Shown here one piece after another: positions 1 to 12,200 of a DNA stretch of 64,000 nt (position 1 is the first letter of the stretch; each line of letters starts with the position of its first letter). Source of the stretch: Pratylenchus scribneri (lineage: Eukaryota; Nematoda; Chromadorea; Rhabditida; Pratylenchidae); NCBI GenBank assembly GCA_030063045.1, contig JAQSEB010000016.1, positions 682,001 through 746,000 of the forward strand, read 5' to 3'. The notes below the pieces were generated by a model. That model was not told the DNA's origin, searched no databases, and saw only the letters and a list, made by a program, of their open reading frames with translations. The position numbers and the translations under genes are program-made.

Positions 1-1530
1 ATGGATTTTTGAGTTTTGGGGTTTTGGGAAGGGAGAGGGAGATTTGTCCATCATTTGTTATCAAATCATTTGACAGTTTAATTGATTTTATTTTTGTCTG
101 GTAGGACCATTTTATTAAAATGGTGAGGTGTTTGGGATGGATTGGGATTTTAGCAAATTTTGGATGAGGCTTTATTTAAAATTGCTGTTGGAGGCGGGGA
201 GCCTCCCTTTTGATGCTAAAATGCCATTTGATTAGTTAAAATTTGATGTGGAACCGCAAGCCTTTTAACAAAGGGAATTGGAGGAGAAAAAAAAAATAAA
301 TAAATATGGGGTGTGAACTTGAGGAAATTAGGCAGGTTTGCATTTAGATAGAAATGATAATGGGAAAAAGTAGGGAATTTGTGTCAAGATTTGAATCTTC
401 AAATCAGTTGACATTTTAATTTTTTATTGTGGGCTAGAATTTAATTTTGCGCTTTTGTTTGATTTTATGATGATTAAGTTGCTGCGCTTTTATTTGAATT
501 GGAATTATTGAATTGGCTGCGCCTTGATTTGTTATTGAAATTGCCCATTTTGATGAGTGCTGCCCTTTGATTGAATATTAGCCCCTATTTTTATTGCAAT
601 TTTTATTTGGGCTTTTGGTATATTGGGGCAGCAAAAATAAGAATGAATTAGAGAGCGCTGTGATGATTTGGGCAAGTGAATGTTGTGCTGGGCGCAGCAA
701 AAATGATTGGAATAAATGAAAATGTTTGGTAGGCGCTGGGCAATATGAAGGAGCAGAAGTGTGTTTTTGGAATGGACGCCATTTTGAATATATTAAACGC
801 GCCCTTTTTTGTTGAGTGGAGGGCCGGAGGGAAATGCCGCGAGCGACACCGGCGATGGAGAGGTTGACCCAGACGGGCAACCATTCGGTGCCTACCAGTA
901 AAGAATAGGATGGCCAGTCCTATCTTTTGGTTTGGGGCTGATGGAAGAATGGGGAAGAGGAATTGGGTATGGGAATGGGTGATGGATGAATTGGGAATTG
1001 GAGGAATTGGAAAGGGCTTTGGCGCGTCCGCCTCGGCCAAATCGTGGATGACGACGACGAAGAGTTTCCCCAAATTATTGTCCCTCCCGCCCTTCCCCTC
1101 CCCATTGACGAGTTGATATTGAATATTATTAAAGTTTTATTTTGTTCCCTCCGACCTTCCCCCGTGGATCAGCCACGGACATTATATATAAAAATGTGAA
1201 AAGGGGCGGTACATTGTTGTGAGAAAAGAAAGAGAATGAATGGGCGGAAATGAGCTTAATGAGGTTTAGTTTCCGAACCGAAATTGATTGGGCCTCCTTA
1301 CAATATAACCTTAAACCAAAAGCCATTCGATGAATCTAGTTAAGACAAGGCACATGAAATGTTATTATTTTGTCATGGTTTGAATAAAAATCTATATTTC
1401 GGTACATGAAACAAGTTACAAGAATATGATCCTTCGGCAAAAAATGTCTCCGTTAAATTTATTTGATTTGATAACATAGAAGATTGCTAAAATATTATCC
1501 AAATAATTCCTTCATAAAATTTCTTTGTAG
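1..1530. other. No gene called; 5' side or long intron of the TEX2-like gene
   Basis: This stretch is G/T-rich on the plus strand and contains only short ORFs without convincing codon structure or splice context. The next real exon starts at 1,531 in phase 0, so earlier TEX2 exons lie either left of the window or unrecognised here. A short acidic plus-frame stretch near 1,040-1,080 (encoding GQIVDDDDEEFPQ) was noted but lacks supporting splice sites. Confidence 0.5.
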
Positions 1531-3510
1531 ATAAAATACAATGGACTAATCAAATTGGGGCTAGAAACGCGAGTGAATTTGATGAAGCTAAAATCAGTGA
1601 GCGAGTCGACAGAAGCTGAGAAAGAAGGGCCAAAGGATGATTGCACTGGGCAAACCGCCTTTTCCACATCAATTTTGAGGGCCACACCGAGCAGATATTC
1701 GGACGAGGAAATGCCGGTAAAATTTGGACGGAGGAAATATTAGGAATTTGAATTTTTGCGATTTTCGGTAATTTCGGTTATATCAAAAAAATATTGGTTT
1801 TGTCAGATAAATATGAATTTGACCATATATTATTTAGTACATAAAATTTTCTGAGGTTTTTCCGATCCCAAAGCATTTTTTTCCAACCTAAATCTGCATA
1901 AAATTTTCTTAAACTCCATAAATTTCTAAAATCGATTAAAATTACCAAAAATTTAAAGGAATCCCCTGAGACCAGTCCGGACGAAGAATTCGGCGCCAAA
2001 TTGAAAGAATTCACTTCGAAAAGGCAAAAAACTGGTCAAAAGATTTTCTCATTGGTCGATCGATTTGCCCATTCAAAATATTTTCGTGAGGCCACGGGGC
2101 TGAAGCCTATCCGAAAAATGATGGAAGAAATTTCCTCAACTCGGCTGATGCTCAATGTGGAAGTCACTTCGCTGGAGGGAATTATGACTGCCAATTTTCC
2201 GCCACCTCCATCCGATCGATTGTGGTCAGTTCAAATTTATTATAATTTATTAATTCATAAAAATTATAAAAAACACTAAAGTCACAAAAATCGCTCACAT
2301 CCAAAATTGCAGGAAAAAAAAAATTAATATTTGATGTTAGTGATATTTTTTATCTAATCAATATTTGAGTAGGCAAAAGTCGGCTTTATAAAAGGTATCG
2401 ATTTTAAATCCGATTTTTCTATTCTCCTATTTTCGGTTTAAAAGAGCAAAAATTCCATATTTCAGTTTTAAATATTTAAATTGCATCGATTTTCTCAAAC
2501 AGGAACCGACCATGATATAACTTTTAATATTTTCCATCATATTTTATAGAATTTTTGGTATGTGGTGATTTTAGGTACACAGCAATTTTAGATTTGAAAC
2601 TTTGTGGATTTCCATCCCTAAATATTTTTAAAATTTTTACTTAATTTTTGGGTGAGCTCGCTCACCACAATTTTTTAAAAATTTTTGTAGGATTTTTGAG
2701 ATCAGCACACAATTAAAATTAATCCATTCTTTTTCAAATTCAATCGAAAAATGCTAACTATTCCACTTCATTAAGGTACGGATTCCGTGTGCCGCCCCAA
2801 ATGTCAATGCGTGCCATTCCCCAAGTCGGCGATCGTTCCGTTGTCTATTCCGCACTGAGTGATTGGATCGAGAATAAATTGCAATTAATTTTGGAGAAGA
2901 ATTTGGTGTTGCCCAACATGGACGATGTGGTCAGTTTGGGATTTTTGTTAAATGTTGAAATAAATATTGGAAATTATTGATCCATGAAAATATCTGACAC
3001 AGCCAAAATTGACAGCTTTTTTTAAATAATTCAGAAATATTAAGGATATTTTTTATTTGGAGGAAAAGAGTATTGAAATTGCCGAAAAAACATTAAATTG
3101 CAAAAAGGCTGTAGCGGTTTAATGTTTTGTCCGAGAACATAAACCTTATACCCAACCGATAGATCTCATCACGACGCGTCGATTGGTATATAATTTATCA
3201 TGGTTTAATAAAAAATTAATGGTTTTAAACCGTTTAAAACATCTTTAAGGTTTTTATTTCAAACTAATTTAAAATTGGCTAAACATAAGCCAACACATAA
3301 TTAGATGATTCGTCTTATCAAATCTATGAATGGGTATACGGTTTATGGGTCTAGGATAAACCATTAAACCGCTAGACATTTTCAATATTTTTTAATCTGA
3401 TTTCCAATATTTAGTTCAATCGATAAAATTTCTTTTCTAATATTCCAAATTTGCAGGTCATCCCCCTAATGTCCGGCAATCAATTACTCCAAGGCAATCT
3501 GAATCGATGA
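1531..3510 (+). CDS. TEX2-like SMP-domain lipid-transfer protein, 3' end (four exons)
   Basis: Exons are 1531-1716, 1959-2224, 2776-2929 and 3457-3510 (TGA). Phases fit exactly: phase 0, then TG|G (Trp), then phase 0. Diagnostic segments in order are LGLETRVNLMKLK, FREATGLKPIRKMM, IMTANFPPPPSDRLW joined across the intron to YGFRVPPQ, then ALSDWIENKLQ and PNMDDV joined to VIPLMSG. The PPPPSDRLWYGFR and PNMDD..IPLM signatures are those I know from the C-terminal SMP lipid-binding region of TEX2 proteins, which act at ER-membrane contact sites. The N-terminal membrane and PH-like parts are absent, so this is a partial gene entering from the left. An acidic, charged linker (EKEGPKDD, ESPETSPDEE) spans the first intron. 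The last intron contains a MITE at about 3,105-3,375. The identification rests on recalled family motifs. Confidence 0.8.
3105..3375. repeat. Palindromic MITE of the ACGCGTC family, in the TEX2 last intron
   Basis: The left arm reads TAGCGGTTTAATGTTTTGTC, then a run to the core ATCACGACGCGTCGATTGG. The right arm reads as its inverse and ends GATAAACCATTAAACCGCTA. The same arms and core recur many times in introns of genes A-D further right. It carries no ORF and looks like a non-autonomous element. Confidence 0.7.
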
Positions 3511-3837
3511 AAAATGAAATCGGAGACAATTTCCAAACATTCATATTTTTAATTTTTCCATTTCTCAATGTTATTTATCATATTTCCACCTATTTTTCTT
3601 ATTAGCCCAATTTTTGTAAATATTTTTTAATTCATTCACAAAATGCGATCTTTTCTCCCGATTCTTTCATTCATTCTCAAAAATTTGTGCATATTTTTGA
3701 CGGATTCAATTTATAAAAAAATGTTATTATTTTGTATAATTTATTGATTTTAAAATTCATTCGTTGTCGAAAGACAACAAATATTTTTGCCAATAATTTT
3801 AATAAATTAAATAATCTCTGATTTTTTTATTACACAG

Positions 3838-3910
3838 GAAAAACAAAATTCGGCATAGAAAATATAACTTATTTATTGCATATTGCTCCGCTGATCTATT
3901 CTTCTACACT
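3838..3910 (+). promoter_or_regulatory. 5' leader with 3' splice acceptor before gene A (candidate SL trans-splice site)
   Basis: TTTTTTTATTACACAG ends at 3,837, 73 nt before the ATG at 3,911. Equivalent acceptors precede gene B (leader from 9,138) and gene C (leader from 15,205), each 66 nt before its ATG. All three are followed by a similar leader (ATTCGGCATAGAAAAT in A and B). No upstream exon is evident, so spliced-leader addition is a plausible reading, but it is an inference. Confidence 0.45.
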
Positions 3911-6900
3911 ATGAAAATGTGAGTAAATTTATAATATTGATTTTTCAAATAATTCCCCAATTCATTTTTAGCCTACTACCATTCCATGTTTGGGTCGATG
4001 TTTTTGCTCCAATTTCTCGCCGTCAATGGACTGATCTTTTGAATGAAATTGGCAGTAAATCATTTGCCGATGATTATGTTATGCCCTTTCTGCATGGATA
4101 TGGACAAATAACATTGGGCAAATTGAGTTTTGGCGGCGAGCATGGCACACACGAAATGACTGCAGTGGAAATGCCGGCCAATATCAAGGATTTTGAATCG
4201 ATTGAAATTTGGTTTGATTTTATAATTTATAAGGAGCAAAAATATTTGCAAAAAGTTTAATTACTTTTTGATGCTTGATCTTAAACCTTATACCATCGAT
4301 AGAGCTCGCCAAGATAGATGCTTCGATTGGTCTATTGATTTCGGGGTTTAAATCCAATCCAAAATTGGAAGAATTTTGAACCAAAATATGGTTAACCAGT
4401 TTAATACCTTGAATTTTGGTAAACAATTACTATCAATAAATCGCGATGAGCTCTATCAAATGGTATAAATAATGTTTAAATGAGATCAAGCATAAGGAAG
4501 TTATCCTATAAAATAGATCTTTCGGCAAAAATTGATGCCCTAATTTAAATAATAAATAAGCAAAAATATTAGCAGTATCAAACAGTAGAGGAATAAAAAT
4601 CAATTTAGAAAATGCTAAAATGCGAAAAAAATGGGAAATATTTAAAATGGCGAAAAGGTTTTAGCGGTTTGATTTGTCTCCTAGATCATCAAACCCTATA
4701 CCCAATCGATAGATCTCTATCTCTATGAGAAACGAGACGCATCATTTGATAATCATTTCGCTTAAGTTTAACCAATTTTAACTAAGTTTTGGACCAAAAA
4801 CCATTAGATGGTTTAACGGTTTAAAACCCTTAATTTTGTATCCATAAAAAATTATATACCAAACGACGCGAGATCTATCGATTGGGTATAGGTATGGGGG
4901 ATGGGAGTCTAGAATAAACCATTAAACCGCTACAATCATTTCGCCATTTTCAACACATTTTTCGTCAAATTAAATATAAATTATTTACAGCGCACAAGAA
5001 GACCAAATCAACACCGCATTGATGACAACTTTCTTCACCCATCTTCGGCCAATGCTCTCCAATGTGAATTTATGGTGCAATTATGGTCACGAATTCGATT
5101 CGTATCCAAATTTATATCAAATTCCGGATTTCCTCATCAAATTGCTTCCATTGATCGATTCCATCCATTCAATGCATTTTTGCGATGCTCGAGCATTTGA
5201 TTTTGTTCATGAACGCTTTGCGGACAAATTTTTTGCAACAAAAGTTATTTCAATCAATTATTGTCGTATGTGGAATCTACTCCGACTGGTAAAATCCAGA
5301 AAAAAATTAAGTAAAAAATAGTAAAAAAATATTTATAGGATCCCGAATATGCAAAAAATTATAATGAAGACGAGATTAATGAATATGATGAGAGAATTGA
5401 TTGGAAGTCAAAAATGGCAATATTGCGAAAATGGCTTTTGTTCAATGAAAATGATGCTGCCGAAAATGATGGGAATATTATTCGCAATAATGATGAGGCC
5501 AATGAGGAGGCCAATGCTGTTGTTGATCAACCTCGCATACTCTATGTCGAAGAGCTTCCTTTCAAAAATAGCCGTGAAGAAATGGTCAATATTTGCAAAG
5601 TAAGTAATTTTAGTAAAATGGTTATAAATGAGAAATTTGCCCAATGGTAATATTTAAAATGGCGAATAGAATGCTGAAAATGTCGAAAAGTTTTTCACGA
5701 ACGGTTCAACGGTTTGCCTAAAATTCACAAACTATATACCATTGGATAGAGCTCTTCAAGACGAGTCGATTGGTATATAATTTGTCATGGTTTAATTGGT
5801 TTTGAACCAAAACCCACAAGTAATAATATGCGAAGTGTCGATAAATAGAAAATAGCTTTATTCAGAAATGGGAAATGACAATTGTTGAAGTTAAGGGGAG
5901 ATTGGCTAGACTGTGGCAAAGAGAAGGAAAATGGGGCGCTTAAATAGTATTATTACAATATGAATGGGGACAATAGGAAATACAGTATAATACAATAATA
6001 CAAAACAACAATATACAATATAATATAAAAAATCATAATCATCTCATTATTACACACAAAATGGTTTAAGTGGTTTAAAACACCAAATTTTTTGATCAAA
6101 CCACTACAAAATTTATACTAATTGACGCATCTTGACGAGATCTAATCTATCGATTGGGTATATGATTTGGGGGTCTAGGACTGATTTTTTCGCCATTTTC
6201 AGCATTCTATTCGCCATTTTCAGTAATTTATTCGCCAAATTAAATAGTATCAATTTGCTCAAAAATAGTTTGAATTTTAAAAAATTAAATTTTTAATTTG
6301 TCCTTACTCTCTAATGCTTTTAAAGTGGTAATATTGTCGTTCGTACCGCACATTTTTGATCCAAAATTTTATTTTCAATATTTTGTTTTAGACTAATAAG
6401 GTTTTTCGAGGCCAGAGGAAATCGAATATCACTGGTTTAGAATTCTGACCACCACAACACCAAAATGTTCAAAAAGCGGTTTAAAAAATTTTATTTCGAA
6501 AAAAATCAAAAAATAAATAGTAAAAGTGAAAATAATGTGATTTAAGCTGTTCACGTGGGTCGTGGGTGAGATAGAAAATATTTTAAACCGGTTTTTGAAC
6601 CAGTTGTTAATGTTTTGAATTCATAACGAAAACGATATTCGGATTTTCCGACCACAAAAACTCCTATTCACACATTTTAAGGCAAAGAATCGATTTAATT
6701 TTGTTGAACCATTTAAAATGGTTAGAATTCGAAACTAATGCTATATTCAGAATCTCCCGACCTTAAAAATCCACTTATCGCGCATTTTTTGTAAAAAATT
6801 GAAAATAAAATTTCTTAATGTGGGGATATGAACGACCAATATTAGCTTTAAAGCTTCCAATAACATAATTAATAACTGAGCTACTATAATCAATGGATTG

Positions 6901-8860
6901 TTCTTGTCGAGATTTATCGATTATAAAATATCTAAATAAAAAAAACACCTAATCACTTAATAATGAAACGTTTTTATTTCACAGGATTTTATGCAATCCA
7001 CCAAGCCAACACCATTCATTGTTTGCTTCACACCATTTGAAGAATATTTGCATCAGAAATTTTGTTACAATGTTGAGGCAATAGGCCGCCATGTAAATCA
7101 AACAACAAATGAACAATTATCGGCCAAATGCATTGTAATCAAGAAGGATTATTCTGGGCTAGACACACTTTCCGCTATTTTTCTTCATTCCCATCCAATT
7201 GTGCCCAATGGCGAAGAACATGAGGGAAATATGCGGCTGATCAACCAAATTGTGGAGAAAATGCCAATTGACAAAATGGAAGATAAATTCGTTTACAGCC
7301 CAAATCGCCTTATTAACATTTACAGACAGGTAAGCTCTTTTTCATGACCATATCAATTCCTTTTAAAATTAAAATATAAGGAAACCGGTAAGCTCTTTTT
7401 CTTGACCATATCAATTCCTTTTAAAATTAATTTATAAGGAAAAGACAAATAGACATACTACTAGTACTAGAGAGAGCCCAAATTTATATTGATTTCATTA
7501 TTTTGTTTGTGAATTTAAAGAACTATGCCACTAAAAACATTTTTATCAAAGTTTTTGTTAATTTGCAGGACTTTTTTTTTGTCAATATTTTGGTATTTTT
7601 GGCAGTTTTCGCTAAATTTGGAAAAAAGTTTTTATATCTTTGGAAAAAAAAAAATTAAATTTTTTAAAAAAATTTATGGAATTTTTGAAAAAATTTGAAA
7701 ATTTTTAAAGAGTAATGGACAATTGATTTTGGCAATTTTTTGAAAAATTTACTGTTTATAAAAAATTTTATTTTTTGAAGATGAATTTTATTCTAAATAA
7801 AAACTTTATGTTAAACAAAAATTTTTTAAAATTTTTAAAAAATTATTTTAAAAATTTTCATCAATATTTTGTAATTTCATCAATATAAATCCAGGCCCTA
7901 CACATTATACTCAATTTTTTGACAATAATTTAGCCTATTTGTTTTTTTTTAATCTACTACAAATTTATAGGAAATAAATAAACTTATTTTAATAAATTTT
8001 AAAATTTTAGGGTATCAAAAATGATGTTGACGAGTTGTCGGGGAGTGAGATTTCTGTCCATGGGCCTTACTATGGAGTGGAGGTAAGAAAAAATATATAA
8101 TAAATTTTGTTAGCTTAAAAATGATGTTCCGACATTTCCGGTTCAATCTTTCTGGCCAATTTTTGTACATTACAGGCCTATATTCGGAAATTTTCTAGGA
8201 CATTTCCGGCTCAAACTCGGACTTTTCCGGCCCTTTTTTTTCAAAATTTAGGCATCATAAAAAATCAAATTCTTCAGACCAAACATTTGATCAAAAATAA
8301 ATAAAGGAAAATAAAATAAAATGTATCAAATGCCTTGACAGAGGGTTAATAAGAGGCAGACCCAAAAATTTTCCACTCAACCCATAAATTTCTGGTACTA
8401 AGGAGAAGGACATTTTGGTTTAATAAAAAATAAGAGCTGGAAAAGTCCGGGCCAGAAAAATATTTAGGGGAAAATAGGCCAGAAAATTCTGATTTTTTAA
8501 TCCGGAAAAGAAAAGTAAAAAATTCGGAACCAGAAATGTTCGAGTTTGCGCCTGAAATGTACAAAAATGGGTACTTTTCGGTTATCTGGAGGCAGATTTT
8601 TTTTGAGATTATTCATATTTGATTGTAAAACGATGGAAAAAAGAACATTATAGATTATATTAGGCGATTTTAGGGTTGACCAATTTTGGAGGTAACTTGG
8701 GTGGTAATTTTGAGGGTGAAAAAACCAACCCCCAGCAGGCGACTTAAAAGTACCCAAAAATGCTTCAATCTTGCATGGGCCAGGGGCCACTAAATGAAGA
8801 TTCTCAATACAATGCTTTAACATTTTTTTTAAATTTTAGGATTCGTCGGATGATGATTGA
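3911..8860 (+). CDS. F-box-like tandem family protein, copy A
   Basis: Exons are 3911-3918, 3972-4260, 4991-5288, 5339-5599, 6985-7329, 8011-8082 and 8840-8860 (TGA). The first two encode 98 aa starting MKILLPFHVWVDVF, an F-box-like LPxxVWxDVF opening, and stop in frame at 4,260. Exons 3-7 stay in one frame (about 331 aa). Exon 3 has an LRR-like repeat (LLPLIDSIHSMHFCDARAF), exon 4 an acidic Asn/Asp/Glu stretch, and exon 5 the family hallmark STKPTPFIVCF then HSHPIVPNGEEHEGNMRL. The end is acidic (DSSDDD). The order F-box-like start, LRR-like middle and STxPxxFI motif resembles cyst-nematode F-box-like families, so an SCF substrate-adaptor role is inferred only. No conserved GT donor joins exon 2 to exon 3, so two transcripts or a disrupted gene are alternatives. 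Its introns hold several MITEs. Confidence 0.7.
4636..4980. repeat. Palindromic MITE in gene A intron 2
   Basis: The termini are ATATTTAAAATGGCGAAAAG on the left and the inverse TTTCGCCATTTTCAACAC on the right. Inside are GTTTTAGCGGTTTGATTTG and the inverse AAACCATTAAACCGCTAC. The core halves are CAATCGATAGATCTC and GAGATCTATCGATTGGG. A degraded relative lies just upstream at about 4,265-4,480. Confidence 0.75.
5690..6240. repeat. ACGCGTC-family MITE in gene A intron 4, interrupted by another element
   Basis: The left half (about 5,690-5,818) and right half (about 6,060-6,240) match one MITE copy. Uninterrupted relatives (for example near 20,395 and 32,745) read AAAACCCATAAAATGG continuously at the split point, so this copy was broken by a later insertion. 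Confidence 0.65.
5821..6055. mobile_element. Small TIR element nested inside a MITE
   Basis: It begins GTAATAATATGCG and ends CATCTCATTATTAC, giving a short inverted repeat around GTAATAAT. The flanks CACAA on the left and CACAA on the right suggest a target duplication of about 5 bp. About 235 bp, with no ORF. The exact ends are uncertain by a base or two. Confidence 0.5.
6320..6855. repeat. Degraded foldback element in gene A intron 4
   Basis: The left end AGTGGTAATATTGTCGTTCGTACC is partly mirrored on the right by GAACGACCAATATTAGC. These ends match those of the much better preserved palindrome at 11,083-11,685 in gene B, so both belong to one family. Confidence 0.5.
8122..8575. repeat. 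Foldback-like repeat in gene A last intron
   Basis: The left part carries repeated ACATTTCCGGTTCAA, TTTCTGGCC and GGACTTTTCCGGCCC. The right part carries the inverses GGGCCAGAAAAAT and CCGGAAAAG. Arms are diverged and there is no ORF of note. It lies between exons 6 and 7 of gene A. Confidence 0.45.
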
Positions 8861-8929
8861 TTCATGTTGATGTTTACACAAAAATGGCTCAAAATGTTTT
8901 GGTGAAGCGGGCACTTTATTTATTATTTA

Positions 8930-9050
8930 TTATCAATTCAATTCAATGGACCGCCGGTTTACAATACAATTAAATTTCAATTCATTCATCCGATACTCAA
9001 ATAAATATTTTCCACTTGCTTTCATTTATTTTTGAATAAAAAAATATTAT
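8930..9050 (+). promoter_or_regulatory. Conserved 3' UTR block of the F-box-like family
   Basis: A block containing CAATGGACCGCCGGTTTAC, CATTCATCCGATACTC and an AATAAA-type signal follows the stop of gene A. It recurs after B (14,655-14,755), C (20,750-20,850) and D (33,090-33,195). It is the most conserved non-coding block of the family, so it may hold the polyadenylation site or a regulatory element. Confidence 0.6.
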
Positions 9051-9203
9051 TATTATTTGTTTAATTTATTTAAAAGTAAATCATCTGATTTTTTATATTT
9101 GCAATTTTAAATTTAATAATCTCGGATTTTTTACTAGAAAATAAAAATTCGGCATAGAAAATAACTTATTTGTTGCACCTCCGCTTATCTATTCTTCTAC
9201 ACT

Positions 9204-12200
9204 ATGAAAATGTGAGGTTTATTTAATATTAATTTTTTAAGGATTCCTAATTTATTTTGATGAATAATATTTTTTCTTACCCTAATAGCAGTTTTTGTAA
9301 ATCATAAACATTTTTTAAACTATGTAAGCCTTATACTAATTAGTAAATCTCATCGAGGCGTATCAAATGGTAAATAAAATCGGATTAAAATCAAAAATTA
9401 GAAAATATAACGTTTTAATACTCTTTAATTTTGACCAAACAAGACAATTATACACCATTCGATGCGTCTCGATGAGATCTACAAATTAGTATAACGTATG
9501 TACGGTCTAAAACTGGTTTCTGGTTTAATAGAATAGAAATAAAAAACTACTTTTTATGTAAAAAAACCATTACTCTTTATTTAATATCGATTTTTCAAAT
9601 AATTCCCCAATTCATTTTTAGCCTACTACCATTCGAAGTTTGGGTCGATGTTTTTGCTCCAATTTCTCGCCGTCAATGGATTGATCTTTTGAACGAAATT
9701 GGCAGTAAATCATTTGCCGATGATTATGTTATGCCCTTTCTGCATGGATGTGGACAAATTACACTGGGCAAATTGAGTTTTGGCGGCGTCCATGGCACAC
9801 ACCAAATGACTGAGGAGGAATTACCCGCCAATATCAAGGATTTTGAATCGATTGAAATTTGGTTTGATCATATCATAAATTATAAGAAAAAAACTTTACA
9901 GAAATAAAAATTCTTTTGCCGAAAGATCACATTCTTTTGTAGATAGCTTTAATAACCTTTTAATGCTTGGTCTTAGAACCTAAACCCTATTTCAATATAG
10001 CTCATTAGGATGCATCGATTAGCCTATTGATTTTCTGGGTTAAAACAAATCAAAATAAGGTTTAACCGGTTTAATACCTTTAATTTTGGTCAAATCAATC
10101 ACATCGATTCATCAATCGACTCATTCCGATCAAGCCTATCAAATTGTAAAAGGTTTATATAATCTGAGATCAATCATTAGGATTAGGAAGTTTACCTAAA
10201 ATCCCCATCTTTCAGCAAAAGAATTAAATCTTTCATCAGTAAAAATTGGTCCCTAATTTAAATAATAAATAAACAATAAAAAAAATTATAATAGAAAAAA
10301 ATCAATTCAGAAAATTCTATTATAAAATATGAAATAAAAAGGGAAATATTTAAAGTGGTGAAAAAGTATTGAAAATGACGAAAAGATTTTAGCAGTTTAA
10401 CGGTTTGTCCTAGACCACCAAACCCTATACCCATTCGAATTCGATAGATCTATTCGAGACGCATCATTTGATAATGATTTCGCTTAGGTTTAAAATTAAT
10501 TATAACTTAGTTTTAAACCAAAAACTTTGAGATGATTTAAACGTTTTTAATCCCCTTTTTTTTATTAAACCATGAAAAATTATATACTAATCCACGCGTC
10601 TTGATGAGAACTCGATTCGATATAGGGTTTGGGGGTCTGGGGCACCATTAAATCGCTATAACTTTTTTTTCGCCATTTTTTTTGATGGTCTTTTTTCGCC
10701 ATTTTTAATATCATCCAATAAAAAATATACATTACATTTTTTACCCCTATTATTTAAAGCGCACAAAAAAGGGAAATCGACTGTGCATTGATGACCACTT
10801 TCTTCACCAATCTTCGGCCATTACTTTCCAATGTGAATTTATGGTGCAATCATGACTGTTATAGATTCGATACATATCCAATTATATATCAAGTCCCGTA
10901 TTTCCTCATCAAATTGCTTCCATTGATCGATTCCATCCATTCAATGCATTTTTGCGATGCTCGAGCATTTGATTTTGTTCATGAACGCTTTGCGGACAAA
11001 TTTTTTGCAGCAAAAGTTATTTCAATCAATTATAGCAATATGTGGAATCTACTTCGAATGGTAAGATGCGAGAAATTTTTTTTGGTAATAGTGTTGTCGT
11101 TCGTACCTCCCTTTTTTCCAAAAAAAATTATTTTATTTTACGCTAAAAACATAAATTTCGTGGATTTTGATGATGGAGAATCTGAATTTGATATTAATTT
11201 TTCATTAGCTATACTGGCTGAACCGTTATCGGTTCACAAACCGATTTGGAAAAATCGAACTTTGGTTTTTCGGGACAAATTATATATCAATCGACGCGTC
11301 TCGATGAGCTAATCGTGAATCTATTATTTGTTGCGCATAAAACTCAAACTAAAAAAGTTATGGCAATTTAAAATTATAGAAGGGGTTAGATGACCTGTCT
11401 GATTAAAATGGCCCTAACTTTTTTGGGTTTGAGTTTTATGCGGAACAAATAATAGATTCACAATCAGCTCATCGAGACGCGTCGATTGATATATAATTTG
11501 TCCCGAAAAACCAAAGTTCGATTTTTCCAAATCGGTTTGTGAACCGATAACGGTTCAGCCAGTATAGCTAATGAAAAACTAATATCAAATTCAGATTCTC
11601 CATCATCAAAATCCACTAAATACATTTTTTTAGCGTAAAATAAAATTTTTTGGGAAAAAAAGAAACGAACGACATTATTACCATTTTTTAACTAAAATAC
11701 TTTTACCCAAAAATTTTTTTTACCCAAAACTAGTTTTTTTGACTCTTAAAATTCAGAAGCCTGTTTTAAATCCTACAAATCATATACCAATTTTGTAGAT
11801 GTAATCGACACGCATCGAATGGTATTTAATTTATCATGTTTATCAAAATTAAATTATGTAATAGTTTTGAATCAAAAAACCATGAGATGGTTTAACCCGT
11901 TTAATACCCTTTAATTTTGGGCCAAACCATGACAAATTATATACTAATGAGAGTTATAAATTAGCATAAGGTTTTTAGTGTTTAAAAACGGTTTCTGATT
12001 TATTAGGAGTTAAAAACTAACATGCTGCCGAGCCCCTAACCCTAACCCTATACTTAGTTTTTCGAAATTCGAACTTTCTCTGATTCTATGACAAAAATAG
12101 TGTGTAAATTTCAACTTTCGCCGATTTTCAACTTTCGCCGCGACATATATATATATATATCTTATACTTATCTATATATTAAGGACCGGATGGTCATTAT

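Noticed and set aside
6985..7329. HSHP in exon 5 of the F-box-like family as a JAMM/MPN metalloprotease motif
   Set aside because: The motif lacks the following Ser/Asp spacing and the upstream Glu of JAMM sites, and the surrounding family architecture does not match an MPN domain.
10788..11312. 174-codon ORF as a single exon
   Set aside because: Coding similarity to copies A and C ends at 11,060 at a GTAAG donor. The rest is the arm of the palindromic element.
12025..12060. Telomere-like CCCTAACCCTAACCC
   Set aside because: Only two or three units, inside an intron, and the usual nematode telomere repeat is TTAGGC. Similar CTAACCCTAA pieces occur within several MITEs here.
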